A stretch of DNA of 64,000 nucleotides, from positions 248,001-312,000 of the forward strand of contig VDFB02344161.1 of the NCBI GenBank assembly GCA_007258455.2, in the 5' to 3' direction. Source of the stretch: Sequoia sempervirens (lineage: Eukaryota > Streptophyta > Pinopsida > Cupressales > Cupressaceae). Below, in pieces: positions 43,820 through 56,100 of this stretch; the first letter of the stretch is position 1; each line of letters opens with the position of its first letter. The notes under the pieces are model-generated. The model did not search any database. It had not been told where the DNA came from and was given only the letters and a program-made list of their open reading frames with translations. Made by a program: the position numbers and the translations under genes.

Positions 43820-45533
43820 TGTTATAAGTATGTTGCAGGTGTTGTCATTGATGTCAACAATATGGACTTTTCTGGTTGTCATTAATATCAATAGTATGGT
43901 GTTTGTTGATGATGTTGTCTCTGTTTTCAGCAAAGTGGTAGTGTGTGATGGTTGCATATGCTGCAATCATGAAGGACGTCATGAGTTTCAATAACAATTG
44001 TTTCCTCTTACTCATGAATGAGTGTATGATTCTATGAATGTTGTATTCACTATCTATTGTTATAATTTATATAAAGGAATCTCTTACAATCACTACTCTA
44101 GAGAATGCTCTACATTCCTCTGCATTGTAATTTTTAGCATTTTGGTTTGAAGGATAGATGTACTCAAGTGTGCAGCATGAGTGTTCAAGTTTTCAAATCA
44201 TATATGTTACCATAGAAGTTTCCTGAGTAAGTAGAGTGGTGATTGTACTATTGCAATCATGGAAGGTTCAGTGAAATGCTCTGTATTTTTTCATAGTTGT
44301 TGTTGTGGTCTTGTAGTTTGGAGGAAGTGTTTATAATGTTTATCTATTTTCTTTCCTCGAGTTTCAATTGTTGATGTGTATCAAAGTTGAGCTGTCAAAG
44401 TTATATCTCAAGATTGTGATGTTTGGGGTTGCAACAGATATTGGTTCTGTGTCTATTTTCTTGTGCCAACATATTGATGCATAAAGTTGTGAAAAAGGGC
44501 ATGGGAATATTCTTGAACATCATTTGATGCTTGTGATGTCATCCACATGATTCTATCTTGTCTCTTTGGTATCGCTTATGGTTTGGAGTTAATATTTTGA
44601 GGGTTGAGTGTTTGCTGGGATGACTTAGTATCCTAAGTTTCCTGCACCAATTTTCTATGGCATGCACTAGCATGGGAATGTGTGCTGATTTGAATTAGGT
44701 CTTGCTTATCTCTTGGCCTGGATCACATTGAATTTCCATTTATTGTGGATGTTTTGAAGCTGACTCAATAAGTTCGTTGCACATTTCATGTTCATATGTT
44801 TCAAGTGTGGCCGACAAGGAGAAAATTTTTGTTTCTTGTGGAGGGTATAAATGTATGATCAAGTGTGTGATCAATGTGTATAGGTATTCAACATGCAATC
44901 AATGTGATTTGCTGACAGTAGTGCATTGAAGGGAAATTAATGTGTGTGAATATGTAGTAAGGTTTTTGATGTAAGCTAAGAGGTAATGAGCCAAAAGAAG
45001 AAGAGTTTAATTGAAGTACATAAGGCAGTGTGTTGACCTAAGTGTGTAAGTGAGTGCTAGAGGTAGTGAACCAAAGGCTAAAGTGTGAGTGTGAATGTTG
45101 GAGGTAGTGATCCAAAAGAAGAGGTGTAAAAGTACTGAAGGTAGTGAGCTAGAGTTAATAAAAGTGTTGTGGTTGTGATTCATCATCTATTTCATCAAAA
45201 TGGTGTATTTTGCGGTTGCAACCTCAATCTATAAGTGTTGAGAAGGGAGTTGTAAATTTCCCCAAGTTAAAGACCTTAAACTCTGTTGTAACTATTTATT
45301 CATTTGTGAGGCTTGATTTGGAAGTAGCTCCAAGAATATTTTATCATCGTGGATTTTCCCTTGTTGGGTTTTCCATGTAAATCTAGTGTTATGGTTCTGT
45401 GCTCTTGCTTTGATTGTGTTATTTGATTAAGGCAGTTATAGTTTTGATTGATAAGTTGAATAATTTGAAATTGAATCAAGATTTGAGGAATATACTAATT
45501 CACCCCCTCTTAGTATATCTATGTTTTCTAACA
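43820..45533 (+). mobile_element. Copia solo LTR in SEC8 retrocopy 2 (1,714 bp)
   Basis: It begins TGTTATAAGTATGTTGCAGG and ends ATGTTTTCTAACA, with TGTTA and TAACA as inverted ends. The flanks AGATG (43815-43819) and GGATG (45534-45538) are a 4-of-5 target duplication, and removing the LTR with one duplication restores the SEC8 frame (ID then DGW). The end carries TTCACCCCCTCTTAGTATA, shared with the other copia LTRs here. No element interior is present. Confidence 0.85.
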
Positions 45534-46967
45534 GGATGATGGATGGAAGGTGACACAGTTTGATTCTTTTTCTTATGTCATTCATATATTAACATCCAAG
45601 GATAGTGAAGGGGATATTGAGGCCTGCCTTGAAGAAGTGGAGTGATATCATTGAGGATGTTGTTGATGAATTCATCCATGGTCATCACAATGGATTCAAC
45701 AAAGCGATTCATAACTATTCTCATATACTATGCTTCTTCAGTGAATCTACTAAAAAATTGCTTGGTTGAAAAATGAATTGGGTGAGTGAAAGAAGCTGCT
45801 TGGTTCTCGTAACAAGCAATTGCATAAAATTTGGTAGGTCATTATATTACATTACATCATATTATTTATTTACTAGATCGGATCGACAATGTATCAAAGG
45901 TTCCTCCACATATTAAAAACTTATTGCAAAAAACAATATTATGCAGCAATCCAACTTCATCTTCTGTCCAGATCTATGCTTGAGTGAGAGGGTATTCAAG
46001 GGGTTGGTGCATTGCAAGATGTTTACTCAGAACTTACTAAATTACATGGGACCCTTACATTCTCATCTTTATAATAAGGAAGAACACAACTCAAATTATA
46101 TCATCATTAATGAGAAAGATGATGACATTCCTACCTTAGAAGTATTTGGTATTATGTCTGGTAGCTCACATCAAGGGTCACAATGGACTAGAACTATGTG
46201 GCAAAATGAAAATAATATTGATTATTTGCAAGTTTTAGATGGAATGCACAAGCTAGATTCTATTGATGGGAGCTCTTTTGATGGCCATGAGGATGAAAGA
46301 ATACATACTGCAAATAACCCAAATGGAGGTGCATCTGATGGTCTATCTACTTGGGCAAGGATCAATGGTATTGAAGCACTATCTAAGGAATTCAGAAGCA
46401 TGAACCATAGAATTCCATGATAGATATCAAATCCTATTCCAAATGAATTTATAGAGGTCATTAAAAAAGTTGACGCTCCTTTAAATGTGAAGTATCTCCA
46501 AACTATAGTAGAATGCTTATGTATGCTTGGGAAAATTGCAGTTGTTGGTGCTATTATAAATCAGAGGCTTAGACCCACTATTCATGAAATTATAACATCT
46601 TAAATACAAGCTAAAGCATAAGCACTTGATTCATCAAGGCCTCACATAGATTAGGTTTTAAATACAATAATTCTTGGTTTGAAACATTTTGAAGGAGGTG
46701 GATTTTCAAGTTATAGAGCTACTGACAAAAAAAAATAGTAGAATGTTGGAATAAATATAGTTGCAATAACCACCATAGGTCACGTGTCTCCTTCAATGGC
46801 TCCTAGGGGTCAAACAATAGGTGGAAGAAGATCTATTGAAATCAATAGTGTAAATAATTGTACAATTTGTAGAAAATCATATCATAGTCAAGGAATTCAT
46901 GGAATTAAAAGCCACACTTCATAATAGATCAATCTCACCAAAGACAGTGAATGGTGATTTAAACTAG
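45534..46967 (+). pseudogene. SEC8: SEC8 (exocyst subunit) retrocopy 2
   Basis: The match to plant SEC8 runs from GWKVTQFDSFSYVIHILTSK, through SEGDIEACLEE, VVDEFIHGHHNGFNKAIHNY (frame-shifted) and LGSRNKQLHKIW. It continues through a decayed YRSVTLRHIISLLDRID equivalent, VSKVPPHIKNLLQKTILCSN and a 159-codon open frame (45941-46420) that includes SFDGHEDERIHTANNP. The last parts are DAPLNVKYLQT and VECLCMLGKIAVVGAI, ending near GDLN. No intron interrupts it. Stops include TAG for Trp near 46966. Retrocopy 1 shares the region 891-1880 with it, so the two are either independent retrocopies or a duplication of one. Confidence 0.88.
46902..46928. repeat. 27-bp direct repeat, first copy (within SEC8)
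   Basis: GAATTAAAAGCCACACTTCA and its continuation ATAATAGA recur, with one difference, at 46968-46994. The first copy is part of the SEC8 sequence and the second is filler at the SEC8/gypsy junction. Confidence 0.9.
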
Positions 46968-46994
46968 AATTAAAATCCACACTTCATAATAGAG
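46968..46994. repeat. 27-bp direct repeat, second copy (junction filler)
   Basis: GAATTAAAATCCACACTTCA plus ATAATAGA copies DNA 66 bases upstream and sits exactly between the last SEC8 residues and the first gypsy residues. This is the pattern of template-switch repair at a break. Confidence 0.85.
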
Positions 46995-47710
46995 CCACTC
47001 TAGGGAAATCTCTCACAAAATGATGGTAATAAATTTCCAAACTCATGAAGATACAAACCTTTGAGACACTCGAGGGTGCTAGATAATCCACAATAGTTTG
47101 AATCTTTGAGGGATCACTGAGATACCCTCACTTGAGATAATGTGGCCCATGTATCTCACCTTGCTCTAGAAGGACTCACACTTCACCAAGTTGCAATAAA
47201 GTTGATGGTCACACAAAAATTGCAAAACTTGATGCAAGTGGATCTCATGTTCCTCCATTGTCCTCAAATAAATAAGAAAATCATCCAAGAAAATAAGGAC
47301 AAACTAGTCAAAATAAGTGTGAAACACCCCATTCATCAAACTCATGAATACAAAAGGTGCATTCATCAACCCAAATGGAACCACCATGAATTCATAGTGT
47401 CCATAATGAGTATGAAATATTGTTTGATGAATGCCAACCTCATGGATATTAAGTTGATGATATCTTGAATTAAGATCAATCTTAGAGAACACCTTGGCTC
47501 CCTTCATTTGATCAAAAAAATCAGCAACCCTCGAAAAGGAATATTGGTTCCTCACCATCACCTTATTCAATTGTCGATAATTGATACACAAATGAAGAGA
47601 TCCATCCTTATTCACAAAGATGATTGGTGCTCCCCAAGGGAAAACACTAGGATGAATGTGTCCCATATCCAACAACTCCAACTACAAATGTGGCTTGTTG
47701 AGATCCTGAG
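46995..47710 (-). pseudogene. Gypsy reverse transcriptase (chromovirus-like)
   Basis: From 47681 the frame reads [60 protein letters not shown] and [20 protein letters not shown]. In another frame it goes on with [17 protein letters not shown] (active-site Asp pair intact), [16 protein letters not shown] and YMGHIISSEGISVIPQ, then VSKVCSFMSLENYYHHF-like text. A shift near 47310 separates the halves and stops occur afterwards. Confidence 0.88.
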
Positions 47711-47989
47711 TGGTCATGCAATAAGGTTCCTAAGAGATAGGTTCTACCTCGGGTATGAGATCTATTTAAAAGTCTATATCTCACTTACGTAGCATACTCA
47801 AAATGTGACTTAGAAATACATCAAAAAACTCTTTGAGAAGAGGATAATCATCAAGATTCACCTCTCAACACTCACCCTTAGCAAGATCACTCACTAAGAT
47901 GGAAAAAATTTGGCATCCCTATCACATAATCCATTTGAGTTACTTAGCCAAAATCATGCAAAGAGAAATGGGTCTCTAGACCTCAAGAA

Positions 47990-48460
47990 TCTCTACTCAC
48001 TCACCAAGATCATCCACACACTTGACTGACTTATGCTGGCAATCAATACATCCTTGATGAGCCTCTAACCAATCCATACCCAAGGCAATCTCATAAGACC
48101 CTAAAGGTAGGATACGTAAATCTTCTATAGTGGTGAAGGTACCTAAATCCAACACACAACCATGCACAAGGGAGTCAAATGACACCTTAGAATTTTTGTG
48201 GGTAACTCCACCAACCAACTAATACTCTATCATGCTCCCACAAGCCTACATCACTCCACAAGGAATGTGGAAATAAAGGAATCTAAAGCACTATAACCAA
48301 ATAAAAAATACTTGTACTCCATCTAGCACACCTGATGAATCAACCATGGTGCCTTGATGCTCATCCTAACAGTTATCCACCACCACAAACACTCTATGTT
48401 ATCTCCCAACATCCCCTAGTATAGGCTCTAAAATTGCCTACCTTTGACTACTCCTTGCTA
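47990..48460 (-). pseudogene. Gypsy aspartic protease region (chromovirus-like)
   Basis: A 73-codon frame (48218-47997) reads MVGGVTHKNSKVSFDSLVHG, then CVLDLGTFTTIEDLRILPLG and SYEIALGMDWLEAHQGCIDC. The SYEIxLGMDWLxxH motif is diagnostic of the protease to RT linker of gypsy elements. The active-site D-S-G would lie upstream (48230-48400) but is not readable because of stops. Confidence 0.8.
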
Positions 48461-49560
48461 TTGACCTCTGAGGACAATACTCAGTATAATGACCCTATTG
48501 GCCACAAGAGAAATATGATCCTCTACCTTGTCCTCCACTTGTTGAAAGTTCCTGAGATTCATGATAACTCCCTCTTCTAGAACTAGGTGGGCTACTCTAC
48601 ACTGGTCAACTCTAACTAGGATGCCTTTGATGCCCACTACGGTGCCTAGAGTAATGAACACCTAAACTTTTCTCCCTCTATGGAGCTTGTGAAGGTCTCT
48701 GTCACTAATATAGCTACTACTAAATGTGACTAGAGTGTTTTGATAAAGCCATAGAGGACCTTGTGGGTTGAGGCTAAGAGCCTCATACACTTGATCTTGA
48801 TGGAGCTGCACCTCCAACCTAAACTCCAATCTATCCTTCAAAACCTCTAGCAAGGTTATCCTCTATCAATCTTGCCTTCTATATGACAACCTCCAAAGAC
48901 TTGGGCTCAAAAACCAAAACCCCACCTCTGATCTGAGAGTTCAGACCATGCACATAGCATTCCACTAACATGATTTCATCCTCATCTATGCTTGCAGACT
49001 ACTTAAGCTTAAAGAAACAATTCTCATACTAATCAACCATCATACCCAACTGACGGTGCTTATAGAACTCATACACATATCTTTGTCTATAGCGATATGA
49101 GAGATAACGTGAACAAAACCTCTCAATAAAATTCTACCAAGAGATAGTGGCAATATTTAGATGGTGCTTTTTCTCCTCTTGGTGCAACCAAGTGGAAGCA
49201 AATCCTCTCAAGTGCATGATGGTACATCAAGCCTTGGTATTTCTACCATAGGGATGCATCACAAATCAATGGTCCAAGGCCAATAACTACTTCTCTACCT
49301 CAGTACCCCCAAGAGATCCCTCAAAATTAGGTGTATGGGCTTGAAGAAGATCCCTTATATGCCCTACTATCATACCATCTACATCTACTACATGCCCATC
49401 TCCTCCACGAGGTCGATCGTAGAGCGCTCTCTTTTACTAAACTAAGGCTTCTCCTCCTGAGAAGGATGGGAATGAAATAAATGGGAAACCTCCTGATGAG
49501 GACCTAGTCTTGCTATTATCTCTTGAAGGAGATCAATAACCTAAGGATGACCAAGGGGAT
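48458..49560 (-). pseudogene. Gypsy gag (chromovirus-like) with damaged zinc knuckle
   Basis: The knuckle near 48490-48530 reads YFSCGQxGHYTEYC, with the first Cys changed to Tyr and one stop. Ser/Arg/Gln-rich text precedes it. Upstream, from 49450 down, short frames resemble a gag matrix/capsid domain (for example RFCSRYLSYRYRQRYVYEFY-like aromatic text near 49090) but are badly broken, so domain limits are uncertain. The frame begins near 49560. Confidence 0.6.
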
Positions 49561-49609
49561 CAATAGCTTAGGGAAAAATCAAGGTTAAGGTCATAAATAA
49601 TTAAAACTA

Positions 49610-49629
49610 AAACCCTAAAACCCTAAACC
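49610..49629. repeat. Short telomere-like repeat
   Basis: AAACCCTAAAACCCTAAACC is close to the plant telomere unit CCCTAAA, about two and a half units with one extra A. It lies in the leader of the truncated gypsy element. Such short runs are common in plant leader sequences, so it is not evidence of a telomere. Confidence 0.7.
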
Positions 49630-49685
49630 AACAATGAAGCGCAAGCCAAAATAGAAACAAAAAACTTAAAGCAATATTACCAAAT

Positions 49686-50506
49686 TCCTCTATGCCATGG
49701 TTGATTCACCTCCATTGTCCTTCTTCATCTTTCTTTATATGCTTGATTACCCTCAGATTTGAGTATGCAAGAATAGCCTAATGACAATGATAGCAAAATG
49801 TTGAAGAGTGTACTTGTCTCCTTAGCTAGCAATAGTCTAGGTAGCATGAACTAGGTAGGTTGAAATGACAATGATATACCTCTTTTATAGAAATTCAAAT
49901 TGGAATGAAGAGTTGAGATTAAAAGCCAATAAGACATGACAATCAATGGCCAAGATTGAAAGATGTATGAAATAGGGTTAGGGATAAATTAGGGCAAAGA
50001 TAGGGCTAGGTTAAGGATGGATGGTTGAGATTAAATTATAAAATAATTCAATCAAGGGTTTAAATTAAATGAGATTCCAAGAGATAAGATTGACACAAAT
50101 AATGAGGTTGGCACAAAAAAAGAGGTTGTTGGAGGAAATTAAATAATTATAAAATTATTTAATTAAGGAGGGAAAGTGAATAATTAAATAATGAAAATAT
50201 TATTTAATTATAGAAGACATGTGACAGGTTGACCTTTTGATTAAATAACGATTTAATTCAAAAGTGGGAAGAAAAGGACAAATTAGTAGCCAATTAAATA
50301 AATAAAATTTATATAATTAATAAAAAAGAAGAATAAAAGACTAGAAATGGATTAATTAAATAATTAAGATTATTTAATTTATAGAAAAAATGTGACATTA
50401 GGCAACAATAAAATAATTAAAATTATTTAATTATTGAGGATGAAAAAGTAGATTGACGAGGAAAAATAGTGTTTGCATGCGGAGGACAATTTTTTCAGTG
50501 TCTACA
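49686..50506 (-). repeat. 5' LTR of the truncated gypsy element (tentative ends)
   Basis: The minus strand starts TGTAGACACTGAAAAAATTG at 50506, a recognisable gypsy LTR start. It contains many TTATTTAATTA segments. The inner end is placed next to a decayed primer-site-like TGGTAATATTGC (minus, 49671-49682). The 3' LTR is missing, so neither the length nor a target duplication can be checked. Confidence 0.5.
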
Positions 50507-51674
50507 TTTTTCTCCTCTTTGATACAGTGCAGTTTATCAAGTTGTGTCAAATAAATTCACTTCAAAAATATGCCCCAATGTGTTGATAGGAAAGTGGGGT
50601 AGATCTATGCCCCCCTCGGAAATTTTTTCCAATTTTTGAAAATTTTGAAAAACTATTCTAATAATCAATTTGGATAGTAGATGAATGCAAGGATTGATGA
50701 ATAGAAATGTTAGGAAGAGGAAAATGTTAGCATGGAGTTAGTTGAGACAAAGAAAGATTGATATTTTTCTTAATAGATGCTAGGCTTTGCATTTAATCAT
50801 CTTTGGGCATTTAAAAATGTGGCAAATGGACAAAAAACACCATGATATGACATAGACCAAGGTGTGCAAAGTCATCCACCTACGAAAATAGACAACTATC
50901 AGACAAGGAATGTCCTAACTCATACTAAGGGAAAAGTTGCCCTAGTCTTTTTGCCAAGACAATCCACAAAAAAAAAATCAAAGAAAAGATGAGTCATGAG
51001 ACATCATTGCTCCTCTAAATCCTTCGTGGGACATCCTCGAGGTAGCTAGCAACATGACCCAAAAGAAAAATTGAAAAGATAAGAAAAATTATACCAACAA
51101 AGTCAAAAGTCATTTAGATTGTTTTCCATCACATGTTTGTCAATATGTGATTGACTAATTGATTGATGGGTTGATTGTTTGACAATGCTTGGTTTCAGGA
51201 GAAGGAATATGTTGTATAAGACATCAAGTCTGGTTTCGACCATGTAACCACCGGTATAAGGTGAATGACAGAGTGTAATAGTGACATTATTTGTTTTCAG
51301 GAAGGAAACATCTTGTATAAGAAAAAAGTTTGATTGCTTGAATGATTGGATGTTTGACTATTTAGGCAAGTTTGATATATTTGACTTGATGATTTGTTGT
51401 ATAGTTTGTATGTTGATTCATGACTTGTTGAAGTTTTGATGACTGCTTGTGTCTGATGAAAATGTCTAATTTATTGTGATTGACTTGAAAAACCCTAAAG
51501 GACTGACTTAGGGCCTCGGTGGCTTATCGACTGATGGCCTCACCTACGCAACAATGCGCAAAGACCTCGTAGTTCGACATGACGTGACTTTGTTTTATTT
51601 TGAATCATGATTTAAAAAAACCTAAAGGACTAACCTAGTGCCTTGAAGGCTCATCAAATGATGGCCTTGCCTAT
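50507..51674. other. Unassigned stretch with a tandem duplication
   Basis: I see no gene. A ~115-bp unit is repeated at about 51486-51600 and 51602-51665 (shared text AACCCTAAAGGACT and GATGGCCT). The stretch is the flank between the truncated gypsy LTR and the left end of the second Tat element. Confidence 0.45.
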
Positions 51675-52800
51675 TGTTGATGCCAAAATTTGACAAGGTA
51701 ACAGTGCCTTATGGGAAACTCAGTTTATGGGGGACCTATTGCGCTAAACTGAGTGACCTCCGGGTTTTTAGAGAAGCCAACTTCTTCTATAATGGGGTTT
51801 TGGAAAGGGAAAATGAAACAAATATAATAAAATAAAGTCTAACCTAAGGCGATGCACCGAGACTTAATGATAGGCATGATAAATCATAGATCTAAGGGCC
51901 CGATTGGTATTTGTAGTGTTCTAGAAAGATAGAAACTAAAGATTAAAGTATAGATAATCCATTCATTGACATAAAATAACATTGCATACATTCCTACTAC
52001 CAAGAAGAGTCATTAGACATGATCTAGATCAACAAAATTGCATTCAATATATATAGAAGCTCTAAAATGAAATATCCAGACAATAGCAGCACAATTTAAA
52101 GTTTAATCAAATAGCATGAAAGAACAGAGAGGCCGAACAATTGATACAGTATGAAAGTCTTTTACAATAAAATAAAATAGTAATAAAGGCTTGACATCTT
52201 TTCCTAAATTTAATGTTCCTTCAAAATCCGGACCCTTCTCTCAAAATAGAGAGAAGTATATATAGCAAAAAACTCCCATCACCTGCAGAGGCATAACAAA
52301 AAAGATTTCACGATCTTTGGCAATGATGCAAAAAAAAGTATATTCCCCAAGCCATTGCAACATAAAAGATTTGAAACCAAGCATCTGATCATCCCAGGCT
52401 CAGGTGCATCCTTTGTAAATGATGGTGGTGGTCCCGATAGGGTTAAACAAACAAGTGTCATCATCCTATGAAGTAATTATGACACGCAGTGGCTAGTTGC
52501 AACATTTGGCTTGCTTGATTCATCACCCAGATACGAGACCTACCTAAGAGACATGTGGCAGCATAGCGCTGCCCGTGTGAACCTTTATCTTTCACCACTG
52601 GATACTTGCACCAAGGTGACACGTGTTGAGTGGGAAAAGCTCTATCCAAAAGTGGAGGAAAGCGATCATTGGTCGGGCGCAAAAGAGACGCGTGGCAACA
52701 TCTCGTTGCCCACAGTCATTATTCCATCCTTTCGTTGAAAGATTAAGTAGGGTAGAAATGTAGAAAATTTCATTGAAGACGCTGATCATGGGGCCTGCCA
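51675..52800 (-). repeat. Probable 3' LTR of the second Tat element (left end only)
   Basis: The minus strand ends TTTTGGCATCAACA at 51675, a CA end with inverted-repeat potential (TGTTGATG). A TATA-like TGCTATATATAC (minus, about 52256-52266) fits a U3/R promoter. A stem (CTCAGTTTA at 51719 and TAAACTGAG at 51745) lies near the end. The outer start was not found, so the 52800 limit is a guess. Confidence 0.4.
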
Positions 52801-53184
52801 AACTTCCTTGGGAATGAGAGCTACATGGTGCTTGAGCGGGGCCCGATGAGGAAGCAAAAAAGAATGATCAAAATGGCTCGCAGCTACGACATGTGGTAGC
52901 CTAGCAGAGATTTCCAAAATGCGAAGGAAAGAAAACCTCTAGGGATCACAGAGCAGACATGTGGAGGGAGCCACAAACTTTGACAAAAAGGCCAAGGAGG
53001 AAACTTTGCGATGTGCGGGCCAATACTTAGAGCAAAGATATACTCGAAGGGAGCTTGTTGAATATTTATTCACAACTTTTGGCGACTACTAAGGGCATTT
53101 TGCTTGAGGAACGAAGAACCAAAAATTTCTCTGGTTTACAGACCAGAGTGCCATTCACTAGGTGACAGAGTCAGAGTTTAGAAA

Positions 53185-56100
53185 GAGTCTCCTATAGAGG
53201 CGACCATTCATCCTCAGATGGCCTTACTATGTTGCACAAATTCTCCTGCACTCCACCTAGGTCAATTGTTTCCTTATGAGGTAGTGCATCAGGTAAGCCG
53301 ACCCCTGCTTCACAATGGAAAAATAGCTGCAAAAGTGGATGAATGACTCCTTCAATGTCCACTACAGTGGGAGGATGACTGAAATCCTTGAAAGCTTCTA
53401 GATCACTCTCCTTCTCTTCTATTCTTTCTGCAATCTATTCAGCTGTAGCAATGGAGCCATCCTCAAGGAACGAGGATGACAAACCCATCTCATTTAACTT
53501 GGAGAAACTCTCCTGCATGTTGTCCATTGTCTTATTTAGAGTAGTTGTGGTTGCTTTGGTGCATTGGAAGGCATAGTGGAAATGGATAAACTTGTTTTCC
53601 ATCTGGGCAACAACATCTTGATCTTCAATTCCTACCTTGGAAAGGTCTTCATCAGAGACTGAATATAGCTTAGTGAGTAGATCTTTTGCTTCCAAAACCT
53701 TTTCCAAGATAAATCATGGGAATTGCTCAATTGTATCATGAGCCTCCTAGTTCAGCCTTGATGCTTTGGCAATGAATCAGAGGGTGGGATGTAGTGCTAG
53801 GCAAAAGGTTTTAATCTTTTCCCAATGAGAAATGTACAACTGCCTAACCAATGGAATAATATCTAGCTGCGCAGGGGAGGACAAGAGGGAGCTTTTAAGA
53901 GAAGCAATCTTTGTGTCCCTTGAGTTAATGGCCTCATTGGACTCTGCCCTTTTCCTTTTCTTGGACGCTAGTTGCTCCGTGGAGCTGCTCATTTCTTTAT
54001 GCTAGTTTTCCTCAGCTCGGGAGTGGTTTTCCAAATGCATGTCAAGAGAGAACTTTGTCTCCTGAAGCTCTTTTTCTAATTGGGCCTTTTGGTCCTTAAA
54101 ATCAACATCTTTCCCCTATATCTTTTGCTCATATTGATCTTGATGATGGTCTAAAGCCTCATTCTTTTGTGCTATTCCTTGATTATATTCAATGCAAAGT
54201 CACTCCAACTCTTCATTCCTTAGTTGCAAATTCTGCTCTGCCTCCAGATTCTTAGTATGCAGCTCATCAACCATAGCAGGGTCGATAGTCTAAACTTTCA
54301 CAAGCTCACCCTAAAGTTTGTTTCTTTCATTCTCTGCTTCCAGTTCCCTTTCTGTCAAACGTGCAACATCTGCTTCAAGGGTTCTCTCCATTTTCTCCAA
54401 AAAGCTAGCCTTTTCCTTTATTGATTTAAGCTTCTCATCTCTTTTCTTTAGCTGGTGACCAATTTTAAGGAAGTCAGAGGTGACCACCCATTGTGTTTCC
54501 TCCATAAGCTCAACCTTATCCTAGAGTTGGGCCACCTTCATGTCAAGCCCTACCACATATATTTCATAGTATTTGGGCACATCTCCCCTTGTCGCTTGGT
54601 TACCATTGGGTACATGGTTGCAAACTTCAACTCTTGCCGGGTCTCATCATAGAGAGTTTGCATTTCTAGCTCAACAAAAGTACTATCATCCTTTTCCTTA
54701 TGCTTTTTCATTCTATTTGTATGTGCTTCCTTTCCATAGTCAATCTGTGCCATGAATTGGGTTGAAAATGAGACCAGCCCGCCTGCAAAAGGAGCATTAG
54801 AAGGTAGGGCATATGGATAGGTAATTTTGATAGGCCCATGAATTTGCTTTTTCTGGAGATTGACAGTTTGCGAGGAGATGGGGGGAACATTCCAAAGCTT
54901 GGTTTGAGAACTAGTAGAAGGGCTTGCCACTTTCCATGGCTTAATTGGTGAACTAGTGGGAGGACTCATGGGTTGGAATGGCGAAGGAGTTGTCATCATG
55001 GATTCAAATTGCTGTGGAGGAAGAGGAGGATTTGTAGAAATAGTAGAAGTAGGGGTGCCTGCAGAGGGAACACCTTCAAAAAGTGAAGCAAGGAGGGCCT
55101 GAGCGGTAGCAACTAGAGTAAGGGTTCATGGAGGAGTAAAGGTGGGTGGAGTGATTTGTGAGAACTAGGCAAAACCTCCCGCATGCTTTTGATCAAAATT
55201 GGGAAACGAAGGGCCAATACTCATGGTAGGGATTACCACGCAGACAGTAGATGATACCAAGGATTGAGAAGCAAGAGAAGAAGGAGCCAAATTTACCTAT
55301 TAACTAGTCGATGGTGGCTCCAGAATCGTTAGTGATTCTTCCTCATCTTCAGGATCCTGGCTAGTTGCAAGCACCTGTCTTCCGGTAGGTTCTTGTGAAC
55401 TCTGTCCGATAATGGTCTCCATACGATTCCACTTTGCGGGAGGGGTTTCCCTAGCCTCGATAGTCACTGCTGGTTGTTGTTGTAGTACTCTGGCTACCTT
55501 AGTGGCCCAAGTGAGAGTATGCGAAGCCCTCGATACATTAAACCACACATTTGTGGCTATAGAGATAGGCTATCTAGAGCTTTTCTCTTGTGGTGTAGAG
55601 GATGTAAAAGTCATCACTTTTTGTTGTTGTTGTTCTTTAGATTCACCTTTTGGGTCATCACCTTTATCGGTGCTAGAGTCAAGGCTGGGATGCCTCTCAT
55701 CCCACCATTTTTCAAATTCTATTTTGTCCTTCAAGCTTTCATAAGGGGCATCCAATTGCCTTGTTTCGTGGTGATATTTCCAGAAAGCTTCTATCTTCTC
55801 ATCAGTCCATTCCTCATCCTTCTGCAACTAGTTGTACATGGTGCAGTCCATCTAGAACTATCCTTAGCCACCACCACAAAAAAGTAAAACTTGTGCCATG
55901 GCTCTCTATTATTCTGTGTGGGAACACGTGCTAGTTCAACAAAAAATTCATCCTTTTCTACCTGTGGGTTGCACCTGTTTTCCCAGTAGGGTCAAGGAAC
56001 ATGAGTAACCTTCATGTGTGGCTCCGACATGTCATTGAAAGGGTTATAATACCATTTATAAGATACTAAAATGAACCCTAAATGAGCCAGTTTGTCCTGC

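Larger units (their letters stand above)
46995..50506 (-). mobile_element. Truncated Ty3/gypsy element (LTR, gag, protease, RT)
   Basis: Reading leftward from a 5' LTR (about 49686-50506), gag with a zinc knuckle, protease and RT follow in order. The element stops at 46995, in the segment just after the RT thumb. RNase H, integrase and 3' LTR are missing. The RT text is of the general chromovirus type (RPSxSPWGAPxxFVxKKDGS). The truncation coincides with the SEC8 junction. Confidence 0.82.

Noticed and set aside
49610..49629. Telomere-type repeat
   Set aside because: Only about 2.5 imperfect units within an element leader; too short to mark a telomere or fusion.
52511..52738. 75-codon plus-strand open frame and its minus partners
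   Set aside because: It lies in the probable LTR of the second Tat element and shows no conserved motif.
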